64,000 nt of DNA. Origin: Pseudomonas brassicacearum subsp. brassicacearum. Its GTDB lineage: Bacteria; Pseudomonadota; Gammaproteobacteria; Pseudomonadales; Pseudomonadaceae. The DNA is taken from the NCBI RefSeq assembly GCF_008801605.1, contig NZ_VZPJ01000016.1:62001-126000 (forward strand). The letters are read 5' to 3'. Positions 27,437 to 36,229 of this stretch are shown here, in pieces (the first letter of the stretch is position 1; each line of letters opens with the position of its first letter). The notes under the pieces are model-generated. The model was not told the DNA's origin, did not search any database, and was given only the letters and a program-made list of their open reading frames with translations. The position numbers and the translations under genes were made by a program.

Positions 27437-28753
27437 ATGGGCCCATGGCTCGATAGCATCACCGGTTGGTTGACCGTCAACCCGCAATGGCTGGCGGTGG
27501 CGGTGTTCATCGTCGCCTGCGTGGAGTGCCTGGCCATCGCCGGCCTGATCGTGCCCGGTACCGTGCTGTTGTTTGCCATCGCCGTGCTGGCCGGCAGCGG
27601 CGCATTGTCCTTGGGCGAGACGTTGCTGCTGGGCCTGCTCGGCGGCTTGCTGGGGGACCTGGTGTCGTACTTCCTCGGCCGGCATTTCCACCAGAACATC
27701 CGGCGCCTGCCGGGGCTGCGGCATCACCCGGAATGGATGAGCGCGGCGGAAAACTATTTCCAGCGCTACGGCATCGCCAGCCTGCTGGTGGGCCGTTTCA
27801 TCGGCCCGCTACGGCCCATGTTGCCGATGGTGGCCGGGATGTGCGACATGCCGTTCCCGCGTTTCGCCGCCGTCAGCGTGTTGGCTGCGGCAGGCTGGAC
27901 CGTGGCGTACCTGCTACCGGGCTGGGCCACCGGGGCGGCGTTTCGCCTGCCGCTGCCTGAAGGTTTCTGGCCACAGGCCGGCGTGGTCATCGGCAGTATC
28001 GCGGTGATGATCGGGCTGAGCGTCAACAGCAGCCTGCGTCGCCATCGCCATGCCACGGCGCTGATCGCAGGCCTCGGCCTGGTGATCCTGATCGGCCTGT
28101 TCATCGGCTTTCGCTACCTGACGGCGTTCGACCAGGGCTTGATGGCCCTGGTCCAGGAGCATCGCAGCCCGACACTGGATGAAATCGCCGTGACCTTCAC
28201 GCTGATCGGCGAATTCCGCTACATGCTGATTGTCTGCAGCCTGTTGACCGCGTTATTGCTGTTGGCACGGCAATGGCGGCAGGCGATCTTTGCCGGTGGC
28301 ACGATGCTGCTCACCTCCCTGGCCAATACTGGTAGCAAACACTTCTTTGCCCGTGTGCGCCCGGAAATCCTCACCGACCCGCTGACCAGCTACAGCATGC
28401 CCAGCGGCCACTCCTCCGGGGCATTCGCGCTGTTCCTGACCCTCGCCGTCCTGGCCGGTCGCGGCCAACCGCCACGCCTGCGCCTGACCTGGCTGCTGCT
28501 GGGCTGCCTGCCAGCGCTGGCCATCGCCCTGTCGCGGGTTTACCTGGGGGCGCACTGGCCGAGCGACATCGTCGCCGGGGCGATGCTCGCCGCCAGCATC
28601 TGTGCGGCCGCCCTGTGGTTGAGCCAGCGCCAAAGCCCGCTACCGGCCATGCCGCCGAAAGTCTGGTGGCTGATCCTGCCGGCGCTGGTGGCGGTGTTCA
28701 GCTTCTTCGCGCTGCGGCACCTGCCGCATGCGATGTTGCGGTATGCCTATTGA
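27437..28753 (+). CDS. DedA-PAP2 fusion membrane protein
   Basis: A 438-residue membrane protein made of two units. The N-terminal unit (about residues 1-200) is a DedA/VTT domain, with ECLAIAGLIVPGTVLL and GRFIGPLRPMLPMVAGMC. The C-terminal unit (about 225-420) is a PAP2 phosphatase with all three motifs: KHFFARVRP, SMPSGHSSGAF and SRVYLGAHWPSD. DedA proteins include the undecaprenyl-phosphate translocase UptA, and PAP2 enzymes include lipid pyrophosphatases such as PgpB. Flipping and dephosphorylating the same lipid by one protein is therefore a reasonable inference. ATG at 27437 follows a REP pair. Confidence 0.88.
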   Translation: MGPWLDSITGWLTVNPQWLAVAVFIVACVECLAIAGLIVPGTVLLFAIAVLAGSGALSLGETLLLGLLGGLLGDLVSYFLGRHFHQNIRRLPGLRHHPEWMSAAENYFQRYGIASLLVGRFIGPLRPMLPMVAGMCDMPFPRFAAVSVLAAAGWTVAYLLPGWATGAAFRLPLPEGFWPQAGVVIGSIAVMIGLSVNSSLRRHRHATALIAGLGLVILIGLFIGFRYLTAFDQGLMALVQEHRSPTLDEIAVTFTLIGEFRYMLIVCSLLTALLLLARQWRQAIFAGGTMLLTSLANTGSKHFFARVRPEILTDPLTSYSMPSGHSSGAFALFLTLAVLAGRGQPPRLRLTWLLLGCLPALAIALSRVYLGAHWPSDIVAGAMLAASICAAALWLSQRQSPLPAMPPKVWWLILPALVAVFSFFALRHLPHAMLRYAY

Positions 28754-28819
28754 ACACACTATCTGTGGGCACTGGAGATCCCCTGTGGGAGCGGTGTTGT
28801 TCGGTGGATATGAGTGGTG

Positions 28820-29410
28820 TCAGGCGAAGAGTTCGCCCTGCAACTCATCGAGCAACGCCTGGATCGCATCCAGGCGCTGTTGCGGGTCGTCGAGTTGCAG
28901 CAGGTCGATCTTGTCCAGCTCATTGAACGGCAGCAGGTAGGCCAGTTGATTGGCCAGCGATTGCTGGCCGGTCGCTTCGGTGCCCATGTTCAGGGCCTCG
29001 ACCATCGGGTGCTCGGCCAGGGCCTTGAGCAGCGCCACCAGGTCGGCGTCTTCCTCTTGCAGCGGTTGCTCCGGTTCTTCTTCCAGCCACTCGACTTCAG
29101 CGACCGTCAGTTGATCCGCCTGGACGCTGCTGTCATGGACGATAAAACGCCGCCCGCCCTGCACGCGAATGCCCAGCAGACCATTGTCCTGCTGGGAAAA
29201 GTCGGTGATGCGCGCTTCGCAACCGACCCGCGCGTAGCCCTCAGGCGCGATGCCGACTTCCTCGCCATCGAGGATGCACACCACGCCGAAGCCTTCGCCC
29301 TTTTTCATGCAGCGCCCGATCATGTCGAGGTAACGCGCCTCGAAAATCTGCAAGTCGAGGATGCAACCGGGGAACAGCACGGTGTTCAACGGGAAAAGCG
29401 GCAAGCTCAT
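28820..29410 (-). CDS. Lon-substrate-binding-domain protein
   Basis: A 196-residue protein consisting of the N-terminal (LAN/PUA-like) domain of Lon without its ATPase or protease parts. It starts MSLPLFPLNTVLFPGCILDLQIFEARYL, the family signature, followed by GFGVVCI and a helical C-terminus rich in Gln, Asp and Glu. It is a free-standing relative found in many bacteria; function unknown. It ends the lrgA/lrgB strand run, 10 bases after the LrgB stop. Confidence 0.9.
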   Translation of the reverse strand: MSLPLFPLNTVLFPGCILDLQIFEARYLDMIGRCMKKGEGFGVVCILDGEEVGIAPEGYARVGCEARITDFSQQDNGLLGIRVQGGRRFIVHDSSVQADQLTVAEVEWLEEEPEQPLQEEDADLVALLKALAEHPMVEALNMGTEATGQQSLANQLAYLLPFNELDKIDLLQLDDPQQRLDAIQALLDELQGELFA

Positions 29411-29420
29411 AACCAGTTCC

Positions 29421-30137
29421 TTAAACCGTCATCGACACCACCAACGGCAGCAGCACCGCCGTGGCCACGCCCATCAGACTCATTGCCAGCGCCGCAAAGG
29501 CGCCTGTTTCCTCGCTTTCCTGCAACGCCACCGACGTGCCCACCGCATGGGCCGCCAGCCCCAGGGCCATGCCCCGGGCTTCTGGGCTATGGACACCCAG
29601 CCTGGTCAGAATGCTCGGACCGAGGATCGCCCCGAGCACACCGGTGATCAACACGAACACCGCCGCCATCGCCGCCACACCGCCGATCTGCTCGGCCACC
29701 AGCATGGCGATCGGCGAGGTCACGGACTTGGGCGCCATGGTCATCAGAATCATGTGCTCGGCACCAAAAGCCCAGCCCAACACCACCGCAGAGCCGGTGG
29801 CAAACACCCCAGCTATCACCAGCGTAGTAAAAATCGGCCAGAACAACTGCCGGATCCGTCGCAAGTTCAAATACAACGGCACGGCCAGGGCGACCGTGGC
29901 CGGGCCCAGCAGGATGCTGAGGATCTCGGTGCTCTTGCGGTATTCGGCATAGTCGATGCCGCAACCGACCAGCACGACGATCAACAGCACCATCGACATC
30001 AGCACCGGTTGCAGGAACACCCAGCGGGTTTTTTCGAACGCCGCCAGTACCAGTTGATAGGCGCCCAGGGTAATGCCGATGCCAAACAGCGGATGGTGGA
30101 TCACCGAGGTCCAGGCACCTTGCCAGTCGAGCATCAT
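29421..30137 (-). CDS. lrgB: LrgB/CidB family membrane protein
   Basis: A 238-residue membrane protein with about seven helices. TILSILLGPATVALAVPLY-like residues and MAPKSVTSPIAMLVAEQIGG form the family signature, and AHAVGTSVALQESEETGAFA lies near the C-terminus. With the holin-like partner encoded just upstream it would form a CidAB/LrgAB system, linked to murein hydrolase export, autolysis or small-acid transport. Its start overlaps the partner's stop by 4 bases. Confidence 0.93.
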   Translation of the reverse strand: MMLDWQGAWTSVIHHPLFGIGITLGAYQLVLAAFEKTRWVFLQPVLMSMVLLIVVLVGCGIDYAEYRKSTEILSILLGPATVALAVPLYLNLRRIRQLFWPIFTTLVIAGVFATGSAVVLGWAFGAEHMILMTMAPKSVTSPIAMLVAEQIGGVAAMAAVFVLITGVLGAILGPSILTRLGVHSPEARGMALGLAAHAVGTSVALQESEETGAFAALAMSLMGVATAVLLPLVVSMTV

Positions 30138-30499
30138 TGACTGTCCTCCGGAGCGGCGATGTGACGCCGGGCCAGGCGCTGCATCAGCACCCCTGTCAAC
30201 GCCACGGACAGCACCAGCGATAAGGTCAACGCGCCGACGATGGCCCAGAAATCGGCGGCAATCGCCCGGGCATAGACCATCACCCCCACTGCGGGCGGCA
30301 CCAGCAGCAATGGCAGATAACGCAGCAGGCTGCTGGCGGCCAGGTTCAGCGGCTCGCTGACTTCGCCGCGCACCACCAGATAACCGAGCAACAGCAGCAG
30401 GCCAATGATCGGCCCCGGCAACACCGGCAAGAACAAATGATTGATCGCAGTGCCCAGTAATTGAAACAGCACCAGCCAGGTCAGGCCCCGTAGCAACAT
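30134..30499 (-). CDS. lrgA: CidA/LrgA family holin-like protein
   Basis: A 121-residue membrane protein with four helices and the signature LPGPIIGLLLLLGYL. The ATG at 30499 (MLLRGLTWLVLFQ) has GGGGAGAG just upstream; the longer frame starting TTG at 30520 includes that Shine-Dalgarno and is rejected. A -10 TATAAT lies about 45 bases upstream of the ATG. It overlaps lrgB by 4 bases. Confidence 0.92.
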   Translation of the reverse strand: MLLRGLTWLVLFQLLGTAINHLFLPVLPGPIIGLLLLLGYLVVRGEVSEPLNLAASSLLRYLPLLLVPPAVGVMVYARAIAADFWAIVGALTLSLVLSVALTGVLMQRLARRHIAAPEDSQ

Positions 30500-30541
30500 C
30501 CGCTCTCTCCCCTGCAACACTTACTCAAAGAATGCGCCGGC

Positions 30542-30570
30542 ATTATAAGCATGCCCACGCTATGGGTCGG
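30542..30570 (-). promoter_or_regulatory. Candidate promoter of the lrgA-lrgB operon
   Basis: On the minus strand a perfect -10 TATAAT (30547-30542) has a weak -35 CCGACC (30570-30565) 17 bases upstream. The -10 is 43 bases before the lrgA start codon. Confidence 0.45.
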
Positions 30571-30691
30571 CATTCGTAAAAAGCATGTTCGGTGACCTTA
30601 CTTGCGCGCCATGTTGATCTACAGTGGTTCTCCGGGGATGCCGATCCCCGTTCCAGAAAAAGTAAAACAGATGAACCCAAGGAGAGTCTCA

Positions 30692-31147
30692 ATGCCCTAC
30701 GTCCCCGTTGCAGCGCTCAAAGATTATGTCGGCAAGGAACTTGGACGTTCCGAATGGCTCACCATCGATCAGGAGCGCATCAACCTGTTCGCCGAAGCCA
30801 CTGGCGACTTTCAGTTCATCCACGTCGATCCGGTCAAGGCCGCGCAGACCCCGTTTGGCAGCACCATCGCCCACGGTTTCCTGTCGCTGTCGCTGATGCC
30901 CAAGCTGATGGAAGACATCCTGATCCTGCCCGAGGGCGTGAAGATGGTCGTCAACTACGGGCTGGACAGCGTACGCTTCATCCAACCGGTGAAGGTCGAT
31001 TCCAAGGTGCGGCTCAAGGTCGACCTGGTGGAAGTCACCGAGAAAAAACCTGGCCAATGGCTGCTCAAGGCCACCGCCACACTGGAGATCGAAGGTTCGG
31101 AAAAACCGGCCTACATCGCCGAGCCGCTGTCGCTCTGCTTCGTGTAA
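30692..31147 (+). CDS. MaoC-family (R)-specific enoyl-CoA hydratase-like protein
   Basis: A 151-residue hot-dog-fold protein. The catalytic hydratase-2 motif is present as FAEATGDFQFIHVDPVKA (Asp and His), followed by TPFGSTIAHGFLSLSLMP. Such small MaoC proteins hydrate enoyl-CoAs in fatty-acid or polyhydroxyalkanoate metabolism. ATG at 30692 is preceded by AAGGAGAG. The longer frame to 30602 is not conserved. It is transcribed away from lrgA. Confidence 0.92.
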   Translation: MPYVPVAALKDYVGKELGRSEWLTIDQERINLFAEATGDFQFIHVDPVKAAQTPFGSTIAHGFLSLSLMPKLMEDILILPEGVKMVVNYGLDSVRFIQPVKVDSKVRLKVDLVEVTEKKPGQWLLKATATLEIEGSEKPAYIAEPLSLCFV

Positions 31148-31249
31148 ACCTGCGCGGTCGCGAAACCGCTCAGGCAGTTTCGCATCGCTTCTCTGTATCC
31201 AAGGGGCATAGCTGCGGCATACTCGTGGCCTGATGACCTGGATCCCGTT

Positions 31250-32968
31250 ATGCGCTTATTCGTCCCACTGACTCTGACCCTGCTGCTCACCGCCTGTGGC
31301 AACGGCGAATCGCCGCTGCCTCCCGACGCGCGCCTGCCCGACGGCGGCCGCTATCGCGGCGACCTGATGGACGGGCTGCTGCAAGGCCAGGGGCGCATCG
31401 ACTACCCCAATGGCAGCTGGTACGCCGGGCAGTTCGACAAAGGCCAGTGGCACGGCACCGGGGAATGGCATGGCAGCAATGGCGAGGTCTATCGCGGCCA
31501 GTTCGAGCAGGGCCTGTTCCACGGCCAGGGCAGCCTGACCACACCGACCAGCAGCTACACCGGCGGCTTCAAGCTGGGGCGCCGGGACGGTGAAGGGACG
31601 CTCAAGGAAAACGGCATGACCTACCGGGGCGAGTTCAAGGCCGACCGCTATTCCGGCCTCGGACGCCTGGAACTCGACGACGGCAGCCAGTACCAAGGCC
31701 CGTTCGCCAACGGCAAGCCCAACGGTGAAGGCCAGCGCTTCGACGCCAGCGGCAACCAGTTCACCGGGCATTTTGTCGACGGGCAACTGCAGGGCAAGGG
31801 CACCTTCAACAGTGCCGATGGCGATGTCTACATCGGCGGCTTCAAGAACAACCAGCTCAACGGTCGCGGGCGCTACGAAAATGCCGACGGCGATGTCTGG
31901 ATCGGCCGGTTCAAGGACGGCGCGCTGACCGGCAAGGGCGAACTGATCGGCGCTGACGGCAGCCACTATCTCGGTCAATTCAATGATTGGCGCTTTACTG
32001 GCGAGGGCCGCCTGAACCTGCCCGACGGCAGTTTCTACGTCGGCCAGTTCGAAAGCGACAGCTACCACGGGCGCGGCACCCTGGCGCTGACAGACGGCAC
32101 CGTGCAAAGCGGCACCTGGGCCAACGGCCAACGGGTGCGCGACGCGGACGGCAGGCTGCTGCCGGATGTGCTCGAACTTGGCGTGCTGGCCCAAGGCCGC
32201 CTACTGGACGATGCTCTCGCCAACATCCCGGCCTCGACCCCGGCGGTGGAGCTGTACAGCCTGACCCTGGGCGGCGATGGCAAGCAAAGCGTGTTCCTGC
32301 GCGAATCCGACTATGTCGCCAACATGCTCGCCAGCCGTTTCGGCGCGTTCGGGCAGATTCGCCTGGTCAACCACCGCGATCACCTCGGCGACCGGCCCAT
32401 GGCCAGCCGCGAAAGCCTGCGCCGCGCCGCCGCCACCCTGGCCGAGCGCAGTGGTCCGGAAGACCTGATTTTCATCTACCTGACCAGCCACGGCACCAGC
32501 GAGCATGAGCTGGTGCTCGACCAGCCGCGCATGGAACTGGCCGACCTGCCCGCCGATGAACTGGCCGTGGTGCTGGCGCCACTGAAGAACCGCGACAAGA
32601 TCGTAGTGATCTCGGCCTGTTATTCCGGCGGCTTCATCCCGGCACTCAAGGATGAACGCACCCTGATCATGACCGCCTCCCGGGGCGACCGGGTGTCCTT
32701 CGGCTGCTCCGAGGAAGCCAACTTCACCTATTTCGGCGATGCGCTGTTCGCCCAGGCATTGAACCAGACCGACGACTTGGAGCAGGCCTTCAAGCGAGCC
32801 AAGGCCACCGTTGCCGAGCGCGAACAGGCCGACAACTTCGAAGCGTCCGAACCTCAGATGTGGGCGCCGAGGACGGTCCTTTCCCACTGGCAACTGCTGC
32901 GCAAACAGCAGGCACGTAAAGCATTGCAAAGTGCTGCATTGAACGACGAGGCCACAAAGAGCAACTAA
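31250..32968 (+). CDS. Lipoprotein with MORN repeats and a C13/legumain-type peptidase domain
   Basis: A 572-residue lipoprotein (lipobox LTAC). Residues about 33-300 hold eleven full MORN repeats of about 23 residues, each with the Y/F-x-G-x-F ... G-x-G pattern (e.g. YAGQFDKGQWHGTGEW), and part of a twelfth. Residues about 330-555 form a peptidase C13-like domain with the caspase-clan dyad: His414 in LTSHGTSEHEL and Cys457 in VISACYSGGF. The membrane-bound MORN array probably places the protease at a membrane or ligand; its substrate is unknown. An isolated gene upstream of an NAD-binding protein; start ATG at 31250 has a poor Shine-Dalgarno. Confidence 0.88.
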   Translation: MRLFVPLTLTLLLTACGNGESPLPPDARLPDGGRYRGDLMDGLLQGQGRIDYPNGSWYAGQFDKGQWHGTGEWHGSNGEVYRGQFEQGLFHGQGSLTTPTSSYTGGFKLGRRDGEGTLKENGMTYRGEFKADRYSGLGRLELDDGSQYQGPFANGKPNGEGQRFDASGNQFTGHFVDGQLQGKGTFNSADGDVYIGGFKNNQLNGRGRYENADGDVWIGRFKDGALTGKGELIGADGSHYLGQFNDWRFTGEGRLNLPDGSFYVGQFESDSYHGRGTLALTDGTVQSGTWANGQRVRDADGRLLPDVLELGVLAQGRLLDDALANIPASTPAVELYSLTLGGDGKQSVFLRESDYVANMLASRFGAFGQIRLVNHRDHLGDRPMASRESLRRAAATLAERSGPEDLIFIYLTSHGTSEHELVLDQPRMELADLPADELAVVLAPLKNRDKIVVISACYSGGFIPALKDERTLIMTASRGDRVSFGCSEEANFTYFGDALFAQALNQTDDLEQAFKRAKATVAEREQADNFEASEPQMWAPRTVLSHWQLLRKQQARKALQSAALNDEATKSN

Positions 32969-32995
32969 GCTGAACCGTATCAAGGGGGAAACACT

Positions 32996-33637
32996 ATGTA
33001 CTTGACGCCTCAGCATGTTTTGCTCGCCGGTGCTACCGGGCTGACCGGGGAACATCTACTGGACCGGCTGCTCAACGAGCCGACCATCACTCGCGTATTG
33101 GCGCCTTCACGCCGGCCACTGGCTGAACATCCACACTTGGAAAACCCGGTTGGGGAGCCGGCCCAGGTGCTGCCACAACTCAGTGGCCAGGTGGACATCG
33201 CCTTCTGCTGCCTCGGCACAACCATCAAGAAAGCCGGCTCTGAAGCAGCCTTCCGCGCGATCGACCTGGACCTGGTCGTGGCGTTTGCCAAGCGCGCCCG
33301 GGAACTGGGCGCACGGCATCTGGTGGTGATCAGCGCGCTGGGGGCCGACGCCAAGTCATCGATCTTCTACAACCGGGTCAAAGGTGAAATGGAGGCGGCG
33401 CTCAAGGCCCAGGGCTGGCCGCAACTGACCATTTGCCGGCCTTCCCTGCTGCTGGGCGACCGCGTCGAACCGCGCCTGGCCGAGCAACTGGCTGGCCCCT
33501 TGTCGAAGCTGATCCCAGGCAAGTACCACGGCATCGAAGCCTGCCAACTGGCCCGGGCCATGTGGCGTCTGGCGCTGGAAGAGCAGGATGGGGTGCGGGT
33601 GGTGGAGTCGGATGAGTTGCGCAAGCTCGGCAAATAG
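32996..33637 (+). CDS. NAD(P)-binding Rossmann protein, atypical SDR
   Basis: A 213-residue protein with the glycine motif VLLAGATGLTGEHLL, then HLVVISALGADAKSSIFYNRVKGEME (catalytic-type Ser and Tyr/Lys region) and TICRPSLLLG. This pattern is that of NAD(P)H-binding oxidoreductases of the atypical short-chain type related to TIP30/HTATIP2. Substrate unknown. ATG at 32996 follows AAGGGGGAAACACT. It lies 27 bases downstream of the MORN-C13 gene and may be co-transcribed with it. Confidence 0.85.
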   Translation: MYLTPQHVLLAGATGLTGEHLLDRLLNEPTITRVLAPSRRPLAEHPHLENPVGEPAQVLPQLSGQVDIAFCCLGTTIKKAGSEAAFRAIDLDLVVAFAKRARELGARHLVVISALGADAKSSIFYNRVKGEMEAALKAQGWPQLTICRPSLLLGDRVEPRLAEQLAGPLSKLIPGKYHGIEACQLARAMWRLALEEQDGVRVVESDELRKLGK

Positions 33638-33659
33638 TCATGTGGTGCCTAGTCGGACG

Positions 33660-33747
33660 CCTTCGCGAGCAAGCCCGCTCCCACATTCGACCGCATTCCT
33701 TCTGGAGGAACACGATCACCTGTGGGAGCGGGCTTGCTCGCGAAGGG
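33660..33747. repeat. REP-type inverted pair
   Basis: Inverse and forward REP cores (GCGAGCAAGCCCGCTCC and GGAGCGGGCTTGCTCGC) between convergent genes. Confidence 0.85.
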
Positions 33748-33785
33748 CGCGCCACCAATCCAAAGCCAAGCACTTATTGTGGGTG

Positions 33786-34070
33786 CTACAACCCCCCTGT
33801 AGCCTGAAACCCCACACCTATGGCGGTAAACAACGACAACGGCAACAACAAGGTATCGAGCAGCGCACTGCCCGGCAGATCGAGACCCGGGTAGCTCGGC
33901 GCCTCGGCGCCAAAGCGGTCCTTGGCGCAGCAGCCACCGTTGAGGGCGTACAAATCCAGGCGTGTTCCGGCGTACACCACCGGCGCACCAGGCTTGGCGG
34001 CGTCGAGGGTGCGGGCCGTGGCGCAGCCGGTCAGCTGCAGCGCCAACAGCACGATCAGCAGCTTATTCAT
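33786..34070 (-). CDS. YceK/YidQ family lipoprotein
   Basis: A 94-residue lipoprotein with lipobox LTGC and the family pattern VYAGTRLDLYALNGGC near the middle and LPGSALLDTLLLPLSL towards the C-terminus, where YceK/YidQ proteins are conserved. Function unknown. The start ATG at 34070 overlaps the ubiX end by 8 bases, so it is the last gene of a mpl-ubiX-yceK operon. Confidence 0.88.
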   Translation of the reverse strand: MNKLLIVLLALQLTGCATARTLDAAKPGAPVVYAGTRLDLYALNGGCCAKDRFGAEAPSYPGLDLPGSALLDTLLLPLSLFTAIGVGFQATGGL

Positions 34071-34695
34071 CGCTGCTCAAATGATGTTCGCCCCAGCGCG
34101 GCAACATGTCCTGGGGAATGTTCAGCAGATTGAGGATCCGGGCGACGACAAAATCGATCAGGTCATCAATGGTCTGCGGCTGGTGATAAAAACCCGGCGA
34201 GGCCGGCAGGATGCTCACGCCCATGTTCGACAGCTTGAGCATGTGCTCCAGGTGAATGCTCGAATACGGCGCTTCCCGCGGCACGAGGATCAACTGGCGG
34301 CGCTCCTTGAGCGTGACGTCCGCCGCCCGTTCGATCAGGTTGTTGCAGGCCCCGGTGGCAATCGCCGAGAGCGTCCCGGTGGAACACGGCACCACCACCA
34401 TGGCCGCCGGCGCGCCGGAGCCCGAGGCCACCGGCGACATCCAGTCTTCCTTGCCATACACGCGAATCTGCCCCGCCGCCGCACCGGTGTATTCAGTGAG
34501 GAAGGCCTGCATCATCTGGGTCTTGGCCGGCAGGGTCACATCGGTCTCGGTGGCCATCACCAACTGCGCGGCCTTGGAGATGAGGAAATGCACCTCGCGG
34601 TCTTCGCGCACCAGGCAATCGAGCAGGCGCAAGCCGTACTGGGCGCCGGACGCACCGGTCATCGCCAGCGTGATGCGTTCCGGACCATTGCTCAT
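34063..34695 (-). CDS. ubiX: Flavin prenyltransferase UbiX
   Basis: Makes the prenylated FMN cofactor used by UbiD decarboxylases in ubiquinone synthesis; 210 residues. The flavin-binding start is ITLAMTGASGAQYGLRLL, and VVVPCSTGTLSAIATGACNNLIERAADV and LVPREAPYSSIHLEHMLKL are family signatures. ATG at 34695 overlaps the mpl stop (ATGA type). The frame open to 34839 is inside mpl. Confidence 0.96.
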   Translation of the reverse strand: MSNGPERITLAMTGASGAQYGLRLLDCLVREDREVHFLISKAAQLVMATETDVTLPAKTQMMQAFLTEYTGAAAGQIRVYGKEDWMSPVASGSGAPAAMVVVPCSTGTLSAIATGACNNLIERAADVTLKERRQLILVPREAPYSSIHLEHMLKLSNMGVSILPASPGFYHQPQTIDDLIDFVVARILNLLNIPQDMLPRWGEHHLSSDE

Positions 34696-36041
34696 TTCAG
34701 CGCCTCGGCCAGTTTGCCGTGCAGGCCGCCGAAGCCGCCGTTGCTCATGATCACCACGTGAGTGCCGGGCTGGGCCTGGCTCTTCACGCGCTCGATGATG
34801 CCTTCCAGCGAATCGCTGACAATCGACGGCACCGTGCACAGCGCCGCAGTGGCACCGAGGTCCCAGCCGAGGTTGGCCGGTGCGTACCAGATCACCTGGT
34901 CGGCATCGACCACGCTTTCCGGCAGGCCGTCACGGTGCGCGCCGAGCTTCATGGAGTTGGAACGCGGCTCGATGATCGCAATCAGCGGCGCATCGCCGAT
35001 GCGCTTGCGCAACCCGTCGAGGGTGGTGGCGATGGCGGTCGGGTGGTGGGCGAAGTCGTCATAGATGGTGATGCCGCGCACTTCGGCGACCTTCTCCATC
35101 CGCCGCTTCACGCTCTTGAACGCGCTCAACGCGGCAATGCCCATGGATGGCACTACGCCGACATGCCGAGCCGCCGCCAGGGTCGCCAGGGCATTGGCAA
35201 CGTTGTGCTGGCCGGTCATGTCCCACTCGACCACGCCTTGGGACACGCCTTCGAACATGACTTCGAATTGCGAACCGTCATCCTTGAGCAACTTCACCTG
35301 CCACTGCCCACCCGCGCCGGTGGTTTGCACCGGAGTCCAGCAGCCCATCTCGATCACGCGCTGCAAGGCCGGTTCGGTGGTCGGGTGAATCACCAGGCCT
35401 TCACTCGGGATGGTGCGCACCAAATGGTGGAACTGCCGCTCGATGGCCGGCAGATCGGGGAAGATGTCCGCATGATCGAACTCAAGGTTGTTGAGGATCG
35501 CGGTACGGGGACGGTAGTGGACGAATTTCGAGCGCTTGTCGAAAAACGCGCTGTCGTATTCGTCAGCCTCGATCACGAAGAACGGCGTGCCACCCAGGCG
35601 CGCCGACACCGAGAAATTCTGCGGCACGCCACCGATCAAAAAGCCCGGGCTCATGCCGGCGTGCTCCAGCACCCAGGCGAGCATGCTGCTGGTGGTGGTC
35701 TTGCCGTGGGTGCCGGCCACAGCCAGGACCCAACGGCCCTGCAGCACGTGATCGGCCAGCCACTGCGGCCCGGACACGTACGGCAGGCCTTTGTTGAGCA
35801 CGTACTCCACCGCCGGGTTGCCACGGGACATGGCGTTGCCAATGACCACCAGGTCCGGCGCCGGGTCCAGTTGCGCCGGGTCGTAGCCTTGGGTCAGCTC
35901 GATGCCCTGGGCCTCCAGCTGAGTGCTCATCGGCGGGTAGACGTTGGCGTCGGAGCCGGTCACGTGATGGCCCAGCTCCTTGGCCAGGACCGCCATCGAA
36001 CCCATGAAAGTGCCGCAAATACCGAGAATATGGATGTGCAT
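34692..36041 (-). CDS. mpl: UDP-N-acetylmuramate:L-Ala-gamma-D-Glu-meso-DAP ligase
   Basis: Peptidoglycan-recycling ligase that joins recovered tripeptide to UDP-MurNAc; 449 residues. It belongs to the Mur ligase family: MHIHILGICGTFMGSMA at the N-terminus, ATP motif VAGTHGKTTTSSMLAWVLEHAG, then TAILNNLEFDHADIFPD and YDDFAHHPTAIATTL. ATG at 36041. It partners functionally with LdcA and the lytic transglycosylases elsewhere in this window. Its stop overlaps the ubiX start. Confidence 0.97.
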   Translation of the reverse strand: MHIHILGICGTFMGSMAVLAKELGHHVTGSDANVYPPMSTQLEAQGIELTQGYDPAQLDPAPDLVVIGNAMSRGNPAVEYVLNKGLPYVSGPQWLADHVLQGRWVLAVAGTHGKTTTSSMLAWVLEHAGMSPGFLIGGVPQNFSVSARLGGTPFFVIEADEYDSAFFDKRSKFVHYRPRTAILNNLEFDHADIFPDLPAIERQFHHLVRTIPSEGLVIHPTTEPALQRVIEMGCWTPVQTTGAGGQWQVKLLKDDGSQFEVMFEGVSQGVVEWDMTGQHNVANALATLAAARHVGVVPSMGIAALSAFKSVKRRMEKVAEVRGITIYDDFAHHPTAIATTLDGLRKRIGDAPLIAIIEPRSNSMKLGAHRDGLPESVVDADQVIWYAPANLGWDLGATAALCTVPSIVSDSLEGIIERVKSQAQPGTHVVIMSNGGFGGLHGKLAEALK

Positions 36042-36111
36042 AGTCGACCTCGTAAAACATGGCCGCAGGTTAGCCTAGGGAGGGGGAAATCGCACCTTGT
36101 GTTTCGAATCT

Positions 36112-36220
36112 GATCGTTCCCACGCTCCGCGTGGGAATGCAGCCCGGGACGCTCTGCGTCCCTGGAAGCCGAACGCGGAGCGTCCGCAGAGGCATTCCCA
36201 CGCGGAGCGTGGGAACGATC
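36112..36220. repeat. Palindromic repeat, GATCGTTCCCACGC family
   Basis: About 109-base imperfect palindrome running from GATCGTTCCCACGCTCCG to its inverse, between the mpl start and the stop of the sigma-54 regulator gene. Confidence 0.85.
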
Positions 36221-36229
36221 GTCACGCGG

